This document shows positions 45,181 through 56,660 of a stretch of DNA of 64,000 nucleotides, piece by piece. The DNA is from Cliona cf. orientalis (taxonomy: Eukaryota; Porifera; Demospongiae; Clionaida; Clionaidae). A program made the position numbers and the translations under genes. The DNA lies in contig OZ005698.1 of the NCBI GenBank assembly GCA_963930775.1, positions 1,612,001 to 1,676,000 on the forward strand. The letters run 5' to 3'. Numbering within the stretch: the stretch's first letter is position 1; the number at the start of each line of letters is the position of its first letter. The notes below the pieces were generated by a model. That model was not told the DNA's origin, did no database searches, and saw only the letters and a program-made list of their open reading frames with translations.

Positions 45181-45394
45181 CGTGAGTGCACGTGATGAAA
45201 CATGAGATTGTAATCAGTTGGGGAAATACTTCATAATACTTAGCTATGTTATCGAAATTATAGCATTCCTTAGCTATACATCATTTTGGAGTTACTGAAG
45301 ACATTTTTTGATTGAGAATCGGTGGTGGGTGGGGATCACTGGTGCGTCTGAAGCTTCTGGCTGCTTTGGGTAAAGGAATGGATTATTTTTATGT

Positions 45395-46083
45395 TCATAT
45401 GGTTGGATCGTAGATAAGTTTATTCAGTCCTTTGTGGTTGAATTTGTTTAGGGTGCCTAATTTACAAATCCAATAATATTCCTGTTGTTTTAGCCATAGT
45501 TCTGGATTGGTTTCACTGGCTGGGGCCTGAGTGAGTATCTGAATTATGAGCTTATTGAAGTGGTCATATGCTAAGCAGTGTCTGCCCACTGGGCTTTCGT
45601 AAGTTGTTTCATGCTCAATGAATCTCTCTCGGAGTTGTCTCATTGAGTATCCTACATATTGTGCACCACAGTTTTTATATTTGCATGTGATTAGATATAC
45701 TATATTTCTTGACATACAGTGGTTTGGTGGGGGTGGCGTTATTGGGGTTCTGGTTGCTTTAGTTGTGCTGTAGGCAAAGGATTTGGTTTCCATTTTCGTA
45801 CAGTTGTTACATTTCTTGTTACATCTTTTGATTGGATTTCTATAGTTTTGAGAGGTGTGTTTAAATAAGTTGAAGGGATAATCGGGTTCGATTGTTGGTT
45901 GGCTTTCTTCCTGCGTATTCGGGTCTGGCATTGGGTTCGGGTTTGTTTGGTCAAGTGGTTTTAGTCTTGCTCGGACTAGCTTTTTTCTTAGGGAAGGGTT
46001 AGCTTTATATGCTATAACTGGGGGTGATGGGAAAATGTGGTTAAGTAGTGTGTTGTTCTTAATGAGTGTCCAATGTTTTTTGA
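45395..46083 (-). pseudogene. Penelope-like element, C-terminal fragment with GIY-YIG endonuclease
   Basis: On the minus strand the frame from about 46083 reads KKHWTLIKNNTLLNHIFPSP and LRKKLVRARL, the linker typical of Penelope-like elements. It then gives a Cys-rich part (CNKKCNNC), the GIY-YIG-type core (IVYLITCKYKNCGAQYVGYS, then MRQLRERFIEH) and ends at 45395. The reverse transcriptase part is missing here but lies 7.5 kb away at 53618-54283 on the same strand. The frame itself is open. Confidence 0.8.
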
Positions 46084-46129
46084 AAATCCTTTTAAGGTAC
46101 CATTAAATTGCGTGGGCGTGAGGTGGGGA

Positions 46130-46990
46130 ATATGACACCTAAACCACATCAAAGTCATTAGTGAGGTACATGTTGTGTGACCACGCCCTTTTAATTGTCC
46201 AGGTCTCAGGGGTGTGGCTGCTAGAGCCGGAAGTGTTCATTTAATATCCTCAATGGACTGGAAGCCGAGCCGGAAGGGAGGGGCCAGGCCACGCCCAAAA
46301 CAACCCCACCCTGTGCCTCAAGGACCACCATTCTCAATCAAGTGCCGACTGGCCACCGGATGTCCGCCGGAAGCCCACAATCAATCCCAATTAAAACACA
46401 CAGCTTCCTCAAGGCCAAAACACACACAAACACTTCAAGGGCGTTCTGCCACACCGCCCACACAAGGGCTCACCTCATTTCCTGTGTGGGCGGGGTAACA
46501 ACACGTCATCGCAACCACATCCGCTTCAAACCATCGTCAGCTTCCGTCCAGCCGCACGGTCCCCTCGATCGTACCGGCGTACAGTGCCTCATTAACTGAC
46601 ATGGCCTCACCTTTGACCTCCTGCCACGCCCCCAAAGCCTCCTCGCGGGGTTCAAAGGTCACCACCGCTTCCGGGACACGCCCACCTATCGCCAAGGCCG
46701 AGTCCCAGGCCACGGGTGTTTCAGCGCAATACGCATGCGGACACTTAGTCGCCCACGCATAATTTTTTCCTACGCCTAGCAACGAGGGATGCACTTTCCT
46801 AGCAACCACTCTATGCACTTTGCACTGGTATGCTGTGAATATCGTTAAAAACACGTGGCTATCCACAGCATAGCAAGATGGAGCTGCTCAAGCTGAGTTG
46901 AGTGGTCCAAGGTTGACTCTTCTACGACATTCCTACATCGAGTTATGGCTCCGCGCGCACACTAATCTTTTTGTGATGGGTCTCTTTGAC
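46130..46990. other. GC-rich island with weak exon candidates
   Basis: Clearly more GC- and CpG-rich than its surroundings, with many ccacgccc words. On the minus strand 46866-46595 is open from an ATG to a donor-like aag|gtgagg. On the plus strand cctgccaag|gtgagt near 47029 and tttttttag at about 47102 could delimit non-coding exons. I do not recognise a protein. It could be a divergent promoter or another repeat. Confidence 0.25.
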
Positions 46991-48265
46991 AGCCTATACT
47001 GGCTCTTGTGAAGTTTTCCTGCCAAGGTGAGTTTATGAGTGGCCTTGTACTATGACTGAAGTTACCTGTGAGCCATAGTTTAAGTTTACACTTATTTTTT
47101 TAGTTGCTGTTTTACTTGATCGAAAATTAGTGATATTCCAAGCGTTATCTACTGTTCCTGGACGTATGTGTGAACGGTAAGCCCAGTATCAAAGTAGTTT
47201 TAAATGATAAATGGCATAGTTAGTTGATTAAACAGCCTGAGATAGCCTTCAAATACTTTGTATGAGGTTTATACTCGCCATGTGCCCACCTATATAATAT
47301 ATAATATAATATATTATAGTCTATGCGTATAGTGAGCATGCAAATGCATGTATACCCCTCCCCCCCCTCTCTCTCTCAGTCTGTCTCTCTGTCTCTCTCT
47401 TTCTCCCTCCCACCCCCCTCCTCTTCTCCCCTGTTTTCTCCATTTCTGTACCTCCTCTCTCATATTGTGACCAACCAGTGTACAATATATAGGACATTGT
47501 ATGTCAGGTGTTATCATACATTTACACACACACAGCAGGACTGTATTAGCCCTGGCTAGGCAGAAATTCATTTCATAGCACCTTTGCAGAGCCCCAGGGA
47601 CTTCTTTGGTGTCTGATGATGCTGCTGGATCTGTAGATTAGCTTATTTCAGTGTGTTTGATACCGATTATTCATGAATCTTTGGACCTTGATATCCACAT
47701 GTAAAAAAATAAGTGTAAAGTGATTCATGGTATGTCTGGATTTGTTAGGCCTTAAGCTATCTGCTAGAAGTGGAGAAAAAGTCAGGAAAACTTCAGCAGA
47801 TGCACTGTAGGCTGTCAAACATGACCATTGTGAAAATCTTGTTTAGGAGTGGCAACGTTGTACCTATGCGCACTACAATACTAACAATTCTATATTTGTG
47901 CACTGGGTCTGGGATGAATCAGGAGACTTTGTTTGCTATTTTAAGACTGTTTTTATTGCCTTCTATGGCAAAATACTCTGGTGGTATATATAGCAACCAC
48001 TGAGGTCACTAATGAGTTCGCGTTGCTATGCGCGTAATTGAATTTTACAACCGTACCGTAAATTCTAATTAAAGACTAAGTGCCGCGTTGAAACACCCGT
48101 GAGGCGCCGATGTCCAAGCACTGGCCCGTGAAGCCACGCCCAATCGGAAGCAATAAAACCTGCATTAACGCACACGCACACACTCCACACAGTGCCAGGA
48201 ACACGCCCACATGCTTAATTAGGCCTAATTAGCTTTTTTTTTTTTTTTTTCAAGCTAGCGTGCAC
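46991..48265. other. Spacer with simple repeats
   Basis: Contains an ATAAT-type tract at 47293-47320, a CT-rich run at about 47357-47460 and a poly-T of about 18 bases at 48234-48250. No gene recognised. Confidence 0.5.
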
Positions 48266-49633
48266 ACTAAGCAGAAAAAAAATTGTCCAGAAAACCATAT
48301 AATACACCTAGGATGCACAGTAGAGCCATACAGAGCAAGCAAACAGCCTATACTCCAATTTTGAGAAAATTTCTAAATAACGCACACCACGGGTATTCCC
48401 CCGTTTTTCACGTAGCGCGTGGGCGGAAAACATTGCAAACGTATGGCTCCCCTATACAAACATATGGGAAAACTTTAAAGGGCCGTAACTTTAATTCTAA
48501 GGTGTGAATCAAAATTCCGCTTCCTAGAAACTTCTAGTTAAGACCCATTCTGCATGCTCATATCAATTATTTGTCGTGAATGTTTCCCCAGAGTCTCAAA
48601 CATTACTAAATTCTTTTTTTTTCTACTTAGTGTGTAACAAGGAGACCAGACACTAAGCAGAAAAAAAAATTGTCCAAAAACCACCATATAATCGATCTGG
48701 ATGCATAGTAGAGCCATACAATGCAAGCAGGCAGCCTATACTTCAATTTTGAGTAAAGTGGGTAATGGTCGTCACGTTGATGTGCGCGCGTGGCCCCGCC
48801 CCTCACGTAGCGCGTGGGCGGAAAACATTGCTAAATTTGCTCTTTTTTCTACTTAGTGTATAACAAGGAGACCACACACTAAGCAGAAAAAAATTGTCCG
48901 AAAACCGCCACATAGTTGAGCTGGATGCATAGTAGATCCATACAATGCAAGCAGGCAGCCTATACATCAATTTTGATCTAAGTGGGTAATGGTCGTCACG
49001 TTAATCTGCGCGCGTGGCCCCGCCCCTCACGTAGCGCGTGGGCGGAAAACATTGCAAATGCATGGCTTCCTATACAAACATATGGGAGAACTTCAAAGGG
49101 CCGTAACTTTAATTCTAAGGCGTGAATCAAAATTCCCCAAGGTCAAATCTCTAGTTTTGACCCATTCTGCGTGCCCATGTAAAAATTATCTCCCCAAGTG
49201 CTCCCAAACCCCCCAAACATTAATTAATTATTTAAAAACTTTTTTTTTCAAGAAGCGGACCAACTAAGCAGAAAAAAACAGTCCATGAACTACCACATAG
49301 TTGAGCTGGATGCACAACAGACCCATGCAATGTAAGCAGGCAGCCTAAACTTCAATTTTGACAAAAGTGGGTAAAGGTCGTCACGTTACTGTGCGCGCGT
49401 AGCCACGCCCCTCACGTAGCGCGTGGGCGGAAAACATTGCAAATGCATGGCTTCCTATACAAACGTATGGGGATACTTCAAAGGGCCGTAACTTTAATTC
49501 TAAGATATGAATCAAAATTCCCCAAGGTCAAATCTCTAATTTCAACCCATTCTGCGTGCCCATGATAAAATTATCTCCCCAGATGCTCCCAAACCCCCCG
49601 TGAATTAATTTATTTTGTTTTTTTCTACTTAGT
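48266..49633 (+). mobile_element. Array of four units of a TIR-bounded element
   Basis: Units begin actaagcagaaaaaaa at 48266, 48652, 48878 and 49263. Units 1, 2 and 4 end ttttctacttagt, the inverse of the start, at about 48631, 48857 and 49633. Spacers of about 20 bases separate units 1-2 and 2-3. A GC-rich core is shared (cctcacgtagcgcgtgggcg, then gaaaacattgc). Unit 2 is internally deleted (about 205 bp against about 370 bp). No ORF is conserved. Confidence 0.75.
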
Positions 49634-51730
49634 TGGTAACTACAAGCTAACCACACACTAAGATAAAAGAATTGTAACAAGCTGTACTTAAATAAATAAC
49701 ATGTTCAAATGTCAGGTACTTACACTACCCTAATGGCAACACAGCCATATAGATGAATCAGTTTGAATTGTACATTATTTAAGAGCCATGTCGACATGTG
49801 AAGGGAAAGCCCATTGTTGGGGTACCAAGGCACATATTCTCTGAGAGTACATGTACATGTACATCTGGGTCCCTATAATGTATGTGCATATGTGTGTAAT
49901 ACACTGATTGAGCGAGAAGACCTTGGTTAAATCCCTCCTCGCACTTATGAAAGAATTCCACATTAGGCGAGGCAAACTAAATTCACAGTTTATCTTCATA
50001 GACTTTTCGATTTTGCAAGCGGGCAGGCGGTCATTATTCAGATTTCAAACTAGCGAGAAATGCTAGGTTCAAACTCGCAATTGCTGAGGCCCCGCCCCTT
50101 TAATTGCAGCGCTCGAGGGGGCGGGGCCAAAGTGCCCTATAGTTGCTGTACACACAATCTGAAATATGAAATTTTTTGAGAAAATCTGAAAATCCATGCA
50201 GGCGGTGACGATAAACTGCAAATTCAGTTTGCCTGGCCTTAAAAGCTACATGCACAATCTTTAAGTGGACAGGTACACGTACATTGTGTGTGTATTATAC
50301 TAGTCCCATACTTACCAGCTTCAGAAAGTAGTAGGAATGAGTCACAGGCACAAATCGAAAGGGGGTTCGTACAGCAGTGAAGAGGCGGCCAGTTGGGAGT
50401 GTCCATGCCTATCGGTCTGATGACAGCGGTGTGACATCCTCATGCTCATCTGGATAAGCAAAAGATTGTGAAGCTGAAGAACATACATGTATATGTACGT
50501 ATACTGAGTGTAGGGGAAGTACATCACATGTACACAAGTGATGCCTTTTCATAAATATTATGTTGACATGTTACATGCACAATAATATTATTCTATGTAT
50601 GTACATGTACATACCACATACATACACCACTCACATGTCCACTTACAATAGGTCCAGCCAGACGAAGTTCAAGTGTAGCCAATAGAATCAATGGAACACC
50701 CCAGGGTGATGATGCTGTTTGTCGATAAACTGGATCAGTTTGGCAGACATAGATTGTTATACACGAGTGCATGTGAAGTGGTGCTCCAGGTCGCCATCAA
50801 CTTTTTATATTACTTAAGACGTCAGCATAACTTACAAAGGCAGCGATCAATGAAACATCCCATCAGGCTCTGATATCAATAGCTTACCGAGGTCCACCAC
50901 CGTCTTGGAGTTGCTTAGAGGGTTGCAATGGAGAAAGGGCGGAAATGGACTGACTGTTGTGTATGCAGTGATAGAACACCAGGAGATAAAGTAATGGCAC
51001 ACCATTGCTGTAGTACCATTGTGCTACCTGCAGCATAATGCCTAGCCTCGTTCCCAGACGCTTCAAGAGGAGGAGGAGAAAGGACCTGGTACACACTGCA
51101 CGCACATGCGCTGGGGTCTCCATAGCGTTACCATAGTGATCATTTGCGGGTTCTGTATGATGTACAGTTCTATGCACGATAAATGAAGAGTATAATACAA
51201 TAGTATCTGATTATCCCACATTTTTTCTGGGGTTCCCTGGCGCATGCGCATGCAATGTCAGTGTACCAGGCCCTTTCTCCTCCTCCTTTTGAAGGGCCTG
51301 GGTGCGAGGCTGCACCAAGCCCTCCCTCTACAAGGGCTTGAGGCCTATCACACTCAAAATATTAAATAATTCATACCATGCATACTTACACTGTACTAAA
51401 CGAGCTGATACTTTCTAGATATTAAATTTCTCACTGTGTGACCGTGGCACTGCTGTCACCTGTGGCACTCGATTAGATGCTCTAGTCATCAAGCCCCATT
51501 CATAACAATACCGCTGCTTAAAGTTTCTATTTCGTACACGCACTCACACATCCTATTCACAATTTATGATCAAACTAGCTTACCTTCCATTGGTTTTTCT
51601 CATTACAAACTAGAAGATTGCTTCAGTTGACGACCACCGGTACCGTTCTTCTTGCCCAATGTTGCTTCCAAGCCTTTCCATAGGCTTCGTTCTCTCCTCC
51701 TTTCACCGCTATGAGCAACGAAACACGTCT
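49634..51730. other. Spacer, no supported gene
   Basis: Holds gtacatgtac words and one inverted repeat pair (51041-51118 and 51240-51311). Short ORFs lack splice context or recognisable content. Confidence 0.45.
51041..51311. mobile_element. Imperfect inverted repeat pair
   Basis: The left arm (gcctcgttcccaga, caagaggaggaggagaaagg, acctggtacac) pairs with the right arm (gtgtaccaggccctttctcc, tcctccttttgaag, gggtgcgaggc). The arms are about 70-80 bp around a spacer of about 120 bp. Confidence 0.6.
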
Positions 51731-51751
51731 ACCACGCCAACGAATTTGGCC

Positions 51752-53607
51752 TCATTCTCCTCGGTGCCACCTCAGAGCTCGTTTTCTGATCGATTCCATT
51801 TTGAAGTGGCGAGCAATGACATACTTGTTGAGGGACTTCAGGTTGATCACTGGGCGCCAGGATCCGTCTGATTTTGGAACGAGGAACATCTGACTTATAA
51901 ACCCTCTTCCGTTGTGAGTCGCGGCCACTATGGCTTCTTTTCTGGCCAGCTCTTTGATCTCTTTGGTCAGTGCTTGAGACTGAGTGGCATCCAATCGTAT
52001 TTCGCTTGGATGTCCTACTTGTTGAGGGGTTGTGTGAAATTCCACTTGATAGCCATGAACGGTTTCGAGAATCCAGGGATCGCTGGAAATTTCTTCCCAA
52101 TTTTTGGAAAAATGGACTAGGCGACCTCCAACTGGGAGCTGAGCTCCTTGTCGGACGATATCCATGTCTACTCTTACGCCTAAATTTTCGAGCTTGCTCT
52201 TTGGAAGTGACTTTAGTAGCCTTATTGCTTCCTCTGTTGGATTTTCTTGACTTGTTGGTCCTGCGGCAGCTTGGGTTCGTGGTAGAGCGGTCGGTAGCCT
52301 GGCTTTTGGTAACTCTGGAATGATGTCCCTCTGCTGCTTTCTCCTCTCTTCTGTGGATAATGTGAATTGTACGGGAAGAAGCTCCTGCCCTGCCTGCCTC
52401 CGTACTTGGCAGGAGGGCCCCCTCGAAAAAAACGGTCAGGTTGTTGCCCCTCCTTCTTACTGGAAGATGGAGCCTCACTTTGCTTCTTATTTCTCTTGGT
52501 AATAGAAACTGCCTTTGACAAGGCGTTATCCTTCTCAACCTTTGTCGTGAGGGAGGCTTGGAATTCTTCACCAAAGAGCGTATCTTTCGCTGATGGAAAG
52601 TCACCTTCCCCAAACTTACTCCAAGATTGATCAATAGTGTTCAATATCTTGGATCGCCTAGTTTGAGACACAAGTTCAGAGGCATTTCCAATCATGCATA
52701 ATGAGCATTGTATCAGAGTTAAGACCTCTGATGCTGGTACAACCATTTCTGGATCATTCTCCAGCCCATTATCAAGCAGTAGCTGCCATGCTGACGTTAG
52801 GGGACGCACACCTGCCAGGATTGCCGATTGAATCTTAGCTAGCTCTGAATCATGCTCCTTGGGGAGTCGTTTTCCCAGGAAGTCCGACATGTACTTGTCC
52901 ACCTTTGGTGGGCTGCATGAATGTAAATCTGGCTTGGGATGCTCCTTAAATAAGGCCTCACGCTCCTCCTTGGAGAGGCAGCGTTTCATGTGCTTATTCA
53001 AATATTTCTTCATTGTAGATGGTACTGAGAACGTACCTTCCTTGGACTTTACTAAGGATGCTGGATCAAACTGACCCAATAGCTCATCTTCATCTGAGTC
53101 TGTTTCCGACTCTAGCTTCTTTCTTTTCGACTGATACTCCGTATCATCGCTCTGGCTCAAAGAGCTAGAGGTAGGCCCGCCTTTAGAGGCTGTCGACCTT
53201 TTCCTTTTGCGGGAGGGTCTTTGCGACCCTTTCCCACTACTAGCGGGTCCGCCCGATGAGGCTGTCGACCCTTTCCGGCTATTATGGGGTCCGTCATGGG
53301 AGACTGTCGACCCTAGCCGCTTATTCTTGGGAATCATCTTTTGATTCACGATCGAGACTGGGGTGCGGCCCTCAACCTCTTCTTCACTGCTAGATCTATC
53401 GCCCTCGGATCCAGATTTCGATCGTCCATCCTTTGACTCGGATTGGGAATTCTCCGACTGCTTGTCACTGTCGCGGTTTCCTTCAAAGGAGTGCAACCAC
53501 TTAGCAACTAGGTCCCTAGTCTCCTCCGAGTGTGGGAGGTCGTTGAGGGTACCTTCCACGAGCTCCTGAGTCATGATAACTGAAGCAGAGCAATGATGAG
53601 AATCCAA
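51752..53607 (-). pseudogene. Truncated DIRS-like retroelement: gag and start of reverse transcriptase
   Basis: The first minus-strand frame (53607, or more likely the ATG at 53574, to 52222; about 450-461 residues) is Ser/Lys-rich. It includes MSDFLGKRLPKEHDSELAKI and PLTSAWQLLLDNG, as in gag-like proteins of DIRS-group elements. A second frame (52165-51752) has FSKNWEEISSDPWILETV and GFISQMFLVPKSDGSWRPVI, then LNKYVIARHFKMES, the opening of a DIRS-type reverse transcriptase. It breaks off before the catalytic YxDD box, and no tyrosine recombinase or terminal repeats are seen. Its upstream end abuts the Penelope-like fragment. Confidence 0.65.
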
Positions 53608-53617
53608 TTACTCAGGG

Positions 53618-54283
53618 CACACTTCTAATCTACCCATGAATAGGTTTGCATAGGCAGGGGCCATTTTGGTCCCCATGGCTGTTCCTTGTATTTGTAGATA
53701 GAATTTCTCGTCAAATTCGAACACATTATGTTTTAGTACAAGATTCATTAGTTCGCCTAAGATGTCTGGATTGGGTTGTTCTGGGTATCTATAGCCTTCT
53801 GGATTAGTTTTTAAGAAGTGCAGAGCACTTTGGACTCCTTCTTCGTGTGGTATGTTTGTGTATAGAGATGATACGTCTATTGAGGCCAATTTACAATTTG
53901 TGGGTAGTTGGGTGGCTTCGATTCGGTTAATAAATTCTGTTGTATCTTTAACATATGAGGGTAGGTTTCTAACATATGGCTGTAGCCATTTATCAACAAA
54001 TTGGGATATTTTTTCTGTTATGCTATCGCAGCTTGAGACTATGGGCCGGATTCCCATAGGGTTTTTATGGATTTTCTTTAGGAAATATATTTTTGAGGTT
54101 CTGTGTTTGATAGGTGGTTTACAGAATTGATACCATATGCATGGTTCCCGTAGGAAGCCATTCTTTCGTAGGAATTGTAATTTATTGTTTATCAGGTCTT
54201 TAAGTTTATGTGTAATATTTTCTCTTAGCGGTTTGTATGTGGTTTCGTCATTAAGATATTTCATTGCTTCTGCTATGAAGTCA
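53618..54283 (-). pseudogene. Penelope-like element, reverse transcriptase fragment
   Basis: The minus-strand frame reads KYLNDETTYKPL, FLRKNGFLREPCIWYQFCKP, KIYFLKKIHKNPMGIRPIVS, DVSSLYTNIPHEEGV and GTAMGTKMAPAYANLFMG, the finger and palm motifs of Penelope-like reverse transcriptases. It stops just before the catalytic YxDD region. With 45395-46083 it appears to be the 5' part of one element whose middle was lost or replaced. Its upstream end runs straight into the BCL7 pseudo-fragment, giving a chimeric frame up to 54354 that is not meaningful. Confidence 0.8.
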
Positions 54284-55399
54284 CTCCAGATATTACGAAA
54301 GATAGTGAACAAGTGTGTGAGAAGGAAGGAGTTACTGATGGTGGTGATGGCCATGTCGTTGTAAAGAAAGAGGAATCAATAGAAAAAGAACCACAAGTCG
54401 AAAATAGTGCAGAGAATGCTGACGAGGCGGATCTGACCAGCGCTAGTGCCGACAGTGAAGCTGTGGAAGCCATGGAGACTGATAGTGCTAACCAGGCTGG
54501 TGCTGGCGATGGTGGGGATGCTGAGGATCAGAAGGGTAGTGCTGGAGATAGTGAACCAAGTGCTGATGGTAGTGAAAACGCTACTGTATCTAGTGAGTCA
54601 CAGCAACCTCCTCTCGCGGATAGTGCCATGAGCAAAGATGCTGCTACTAGCAAAGGTGGCGAGATGGTGGAAGAAACAGCTAAAGGAGGAGAACAGGTGA
54701 ATATCCAAGAAGGTCCATCGGAAGTGGAAGAGGAGAAGGGGTCAGGGGATACTGCCGAGGCACCTAAAGAAGAGGATGAAGGAGCTGTATCCTCATCACC
54801 TCATGGGGAAGAACCTGTGATTAATGAACCAGTGGTGAAGGGCGAGAGTGTAGAGGGAGGGGGAGGGGGAGGGGGAGAGGGAACCACGCAGGAAGGAGAG
54901 AAACAACAGCAACAGGTGTGTACATAATATACATGTATAATTATAATAATGGGGGTAGGGATTAAATTTTACCCTTTATGGCATTCTCCCCAAGGAGATC
55001 ATACAATCGCGTGTTTGAGTGGCCACATCAAAGCTTTTTCAATCTTCCCACTCCAACAACAAAGCAAGTCTGTAATGAAGGCTTTCAGTGCTGACTTGCC
55101 TTATGTATGCTGGGGAGAACATTGTCCAATAGCTAACACTCGAGGGGTTGTGTCTCTAATGCTGCTTCACTGCACGAGTTGTTTGTTAAACTCCATTGTT
55201 ATCCTAACTGTTTCCCTAATACTATATAATATTATGTACTTTCCTTGTTTCAATGAAGAGTCCTTGATACTATTTTCATTAGCCACAGACGGAAGATGTT
55301 GATCAGAAACATGCAGAGAAACGTGACCGGGTCGAATCTTCTGAAGCCAAGTCATCAACTCCCTCCCCCAAACGTCCAAGATCAATATCACCTCAATGA
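54284..55399 (+). pseudogene. BCL7 3' fragment (duplicated, truncated)
   Basis: 54284-54915 copies most of BCL7 exon 5 and 55289-55399 copies exon 6 (ending SPKRPRSISPQ and TGA). The first codon of the last exon is ACG instead of ATG, and short in-frame changes exist (extra glycines near 54860). The four upstream exons with the conserved BCL7 domain are absent, so this copy cannot make a BCL7 protein. Confidence 0.9.
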
Positions 55400-56660
55400 G
55401 TACTTCATGCCGTATTTGATCAACAGCTTTCACTCTCTTCTAATGATTATTATTAAATTTTACCCCTTAACCTTCCAAACCACTGCTCTATTATTGGATC
55501 AATTACATAATATTGCATCTCTCTATTACATGATTTTTGTCATGCTCTTGTCACTGATCAATGGGAAAAGGAATTTCTTGTTCTCTATACAGAGTACTGT
55601 AGCAATTTGTTTGTTGACCGTGTTTTCTGTATATCTGATATCTGCGCTACCAAGCCAAGTTGAGTAGACTAGAAATCTTGTAGCTTCACTACTATTCAAC
55701 CAAATTTGGTGCCGGAGGGGGGTATTTGTTGGTGCTTGCATTGTTCATGACAGATGGCATGGGTATTACATTCTTCGTTCAACATGGCTTGAGCAACAAC
55801 TGGCGGACACCTTTCACTACACCCTACTACCTACTCTCTGTTTTACATGATACTGTAATATTTTCGCATACTGCTGCTATAGTTGATTTCTTATCCCATA
55901 AGATGTTCCCACATTAATTTTACTCGTGGTGTACAGTGTAATGCTTCTAGTTAGCGTGGGAAGGTATGGCCTCATGTGATGATCGATGTGTGCACACCAG
56001 TACAAAGGGTAAAGCTATAATAAATCTAATAGATATTTCCCTGGTAGTACATTTTGGTCCTATATTGGGAAGCAGAAAGTATACAGAAACAGCTGCTGTT
56101 GGTGTTTCCCTGCCCTCTAAATTGGTATATAGTAGCTATATAGGTGCAAAGGAAGAAGCCACCTTAATTAGCTGATACACACGTACATTGCTCAAGTTAG
56201 AATAGGTATATTATTATAATATAATATACCATGACATTATGATAGCTTTATTATGAGCTTTTATGGGCTTGTTTGTGTTACGTAAGATGATGCTAATTCT
56301 GCATTCCCAGGCTCATAATAATTGCCCTAGCTTAGAAATGTATATGGCCTTATGTGATGTTGTGGCTGATTAACCCACAATCAAATTTGGTAGGTTAAGA
56401 TTGTGCAAATTGGCTAGGATGACCATGGCATGCATTATATGCATATATGGGCATGCTATATAATATGGCTGGGATTACTCTGATCTGAGTTACAGCTGCA
56501 GTGATATAATACAAGGCTCCTCCCACACTGCAATGTTCAAGTTACCTATAAATAGAGCAAACTAGTCATAGCATTCCCATTAACTAACACTAGCTGGTGT
56601 GAACGCACAAGAGGTCATCTGTGTATCTATAGGACCTGCTGGTGATAAAAATAATTAATC
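55400..56660. other. Intergenic between the BCL7 fragment and paralog B
   Basis: Aligns with 36224-37433. No gene recognised. Confidence 0.6.
56548..56556 (+). promoter_or_regulatory. TATA box of paralog B
   Basis: tataaatag 105 bases upstream of the ATG, in the same context as before paralog A. Confidence 0.65.

Noticed and set aside
51729-52634. Basic 301-codon minus-strand ORF overlapping the DIRS-like gag end and RT start
   Set aside because: Overlaps two frames with clear retroelement motifs and has none itself.
53608-54354. Minus-strand frame starting in the BCL7 fragment and running into the reverse transcriptase
   Set aside because: The first 25 or so codons are antisense BCL7, so the apparent start is a junction artefact. 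Only 53618-54283 is retroelement sequence.
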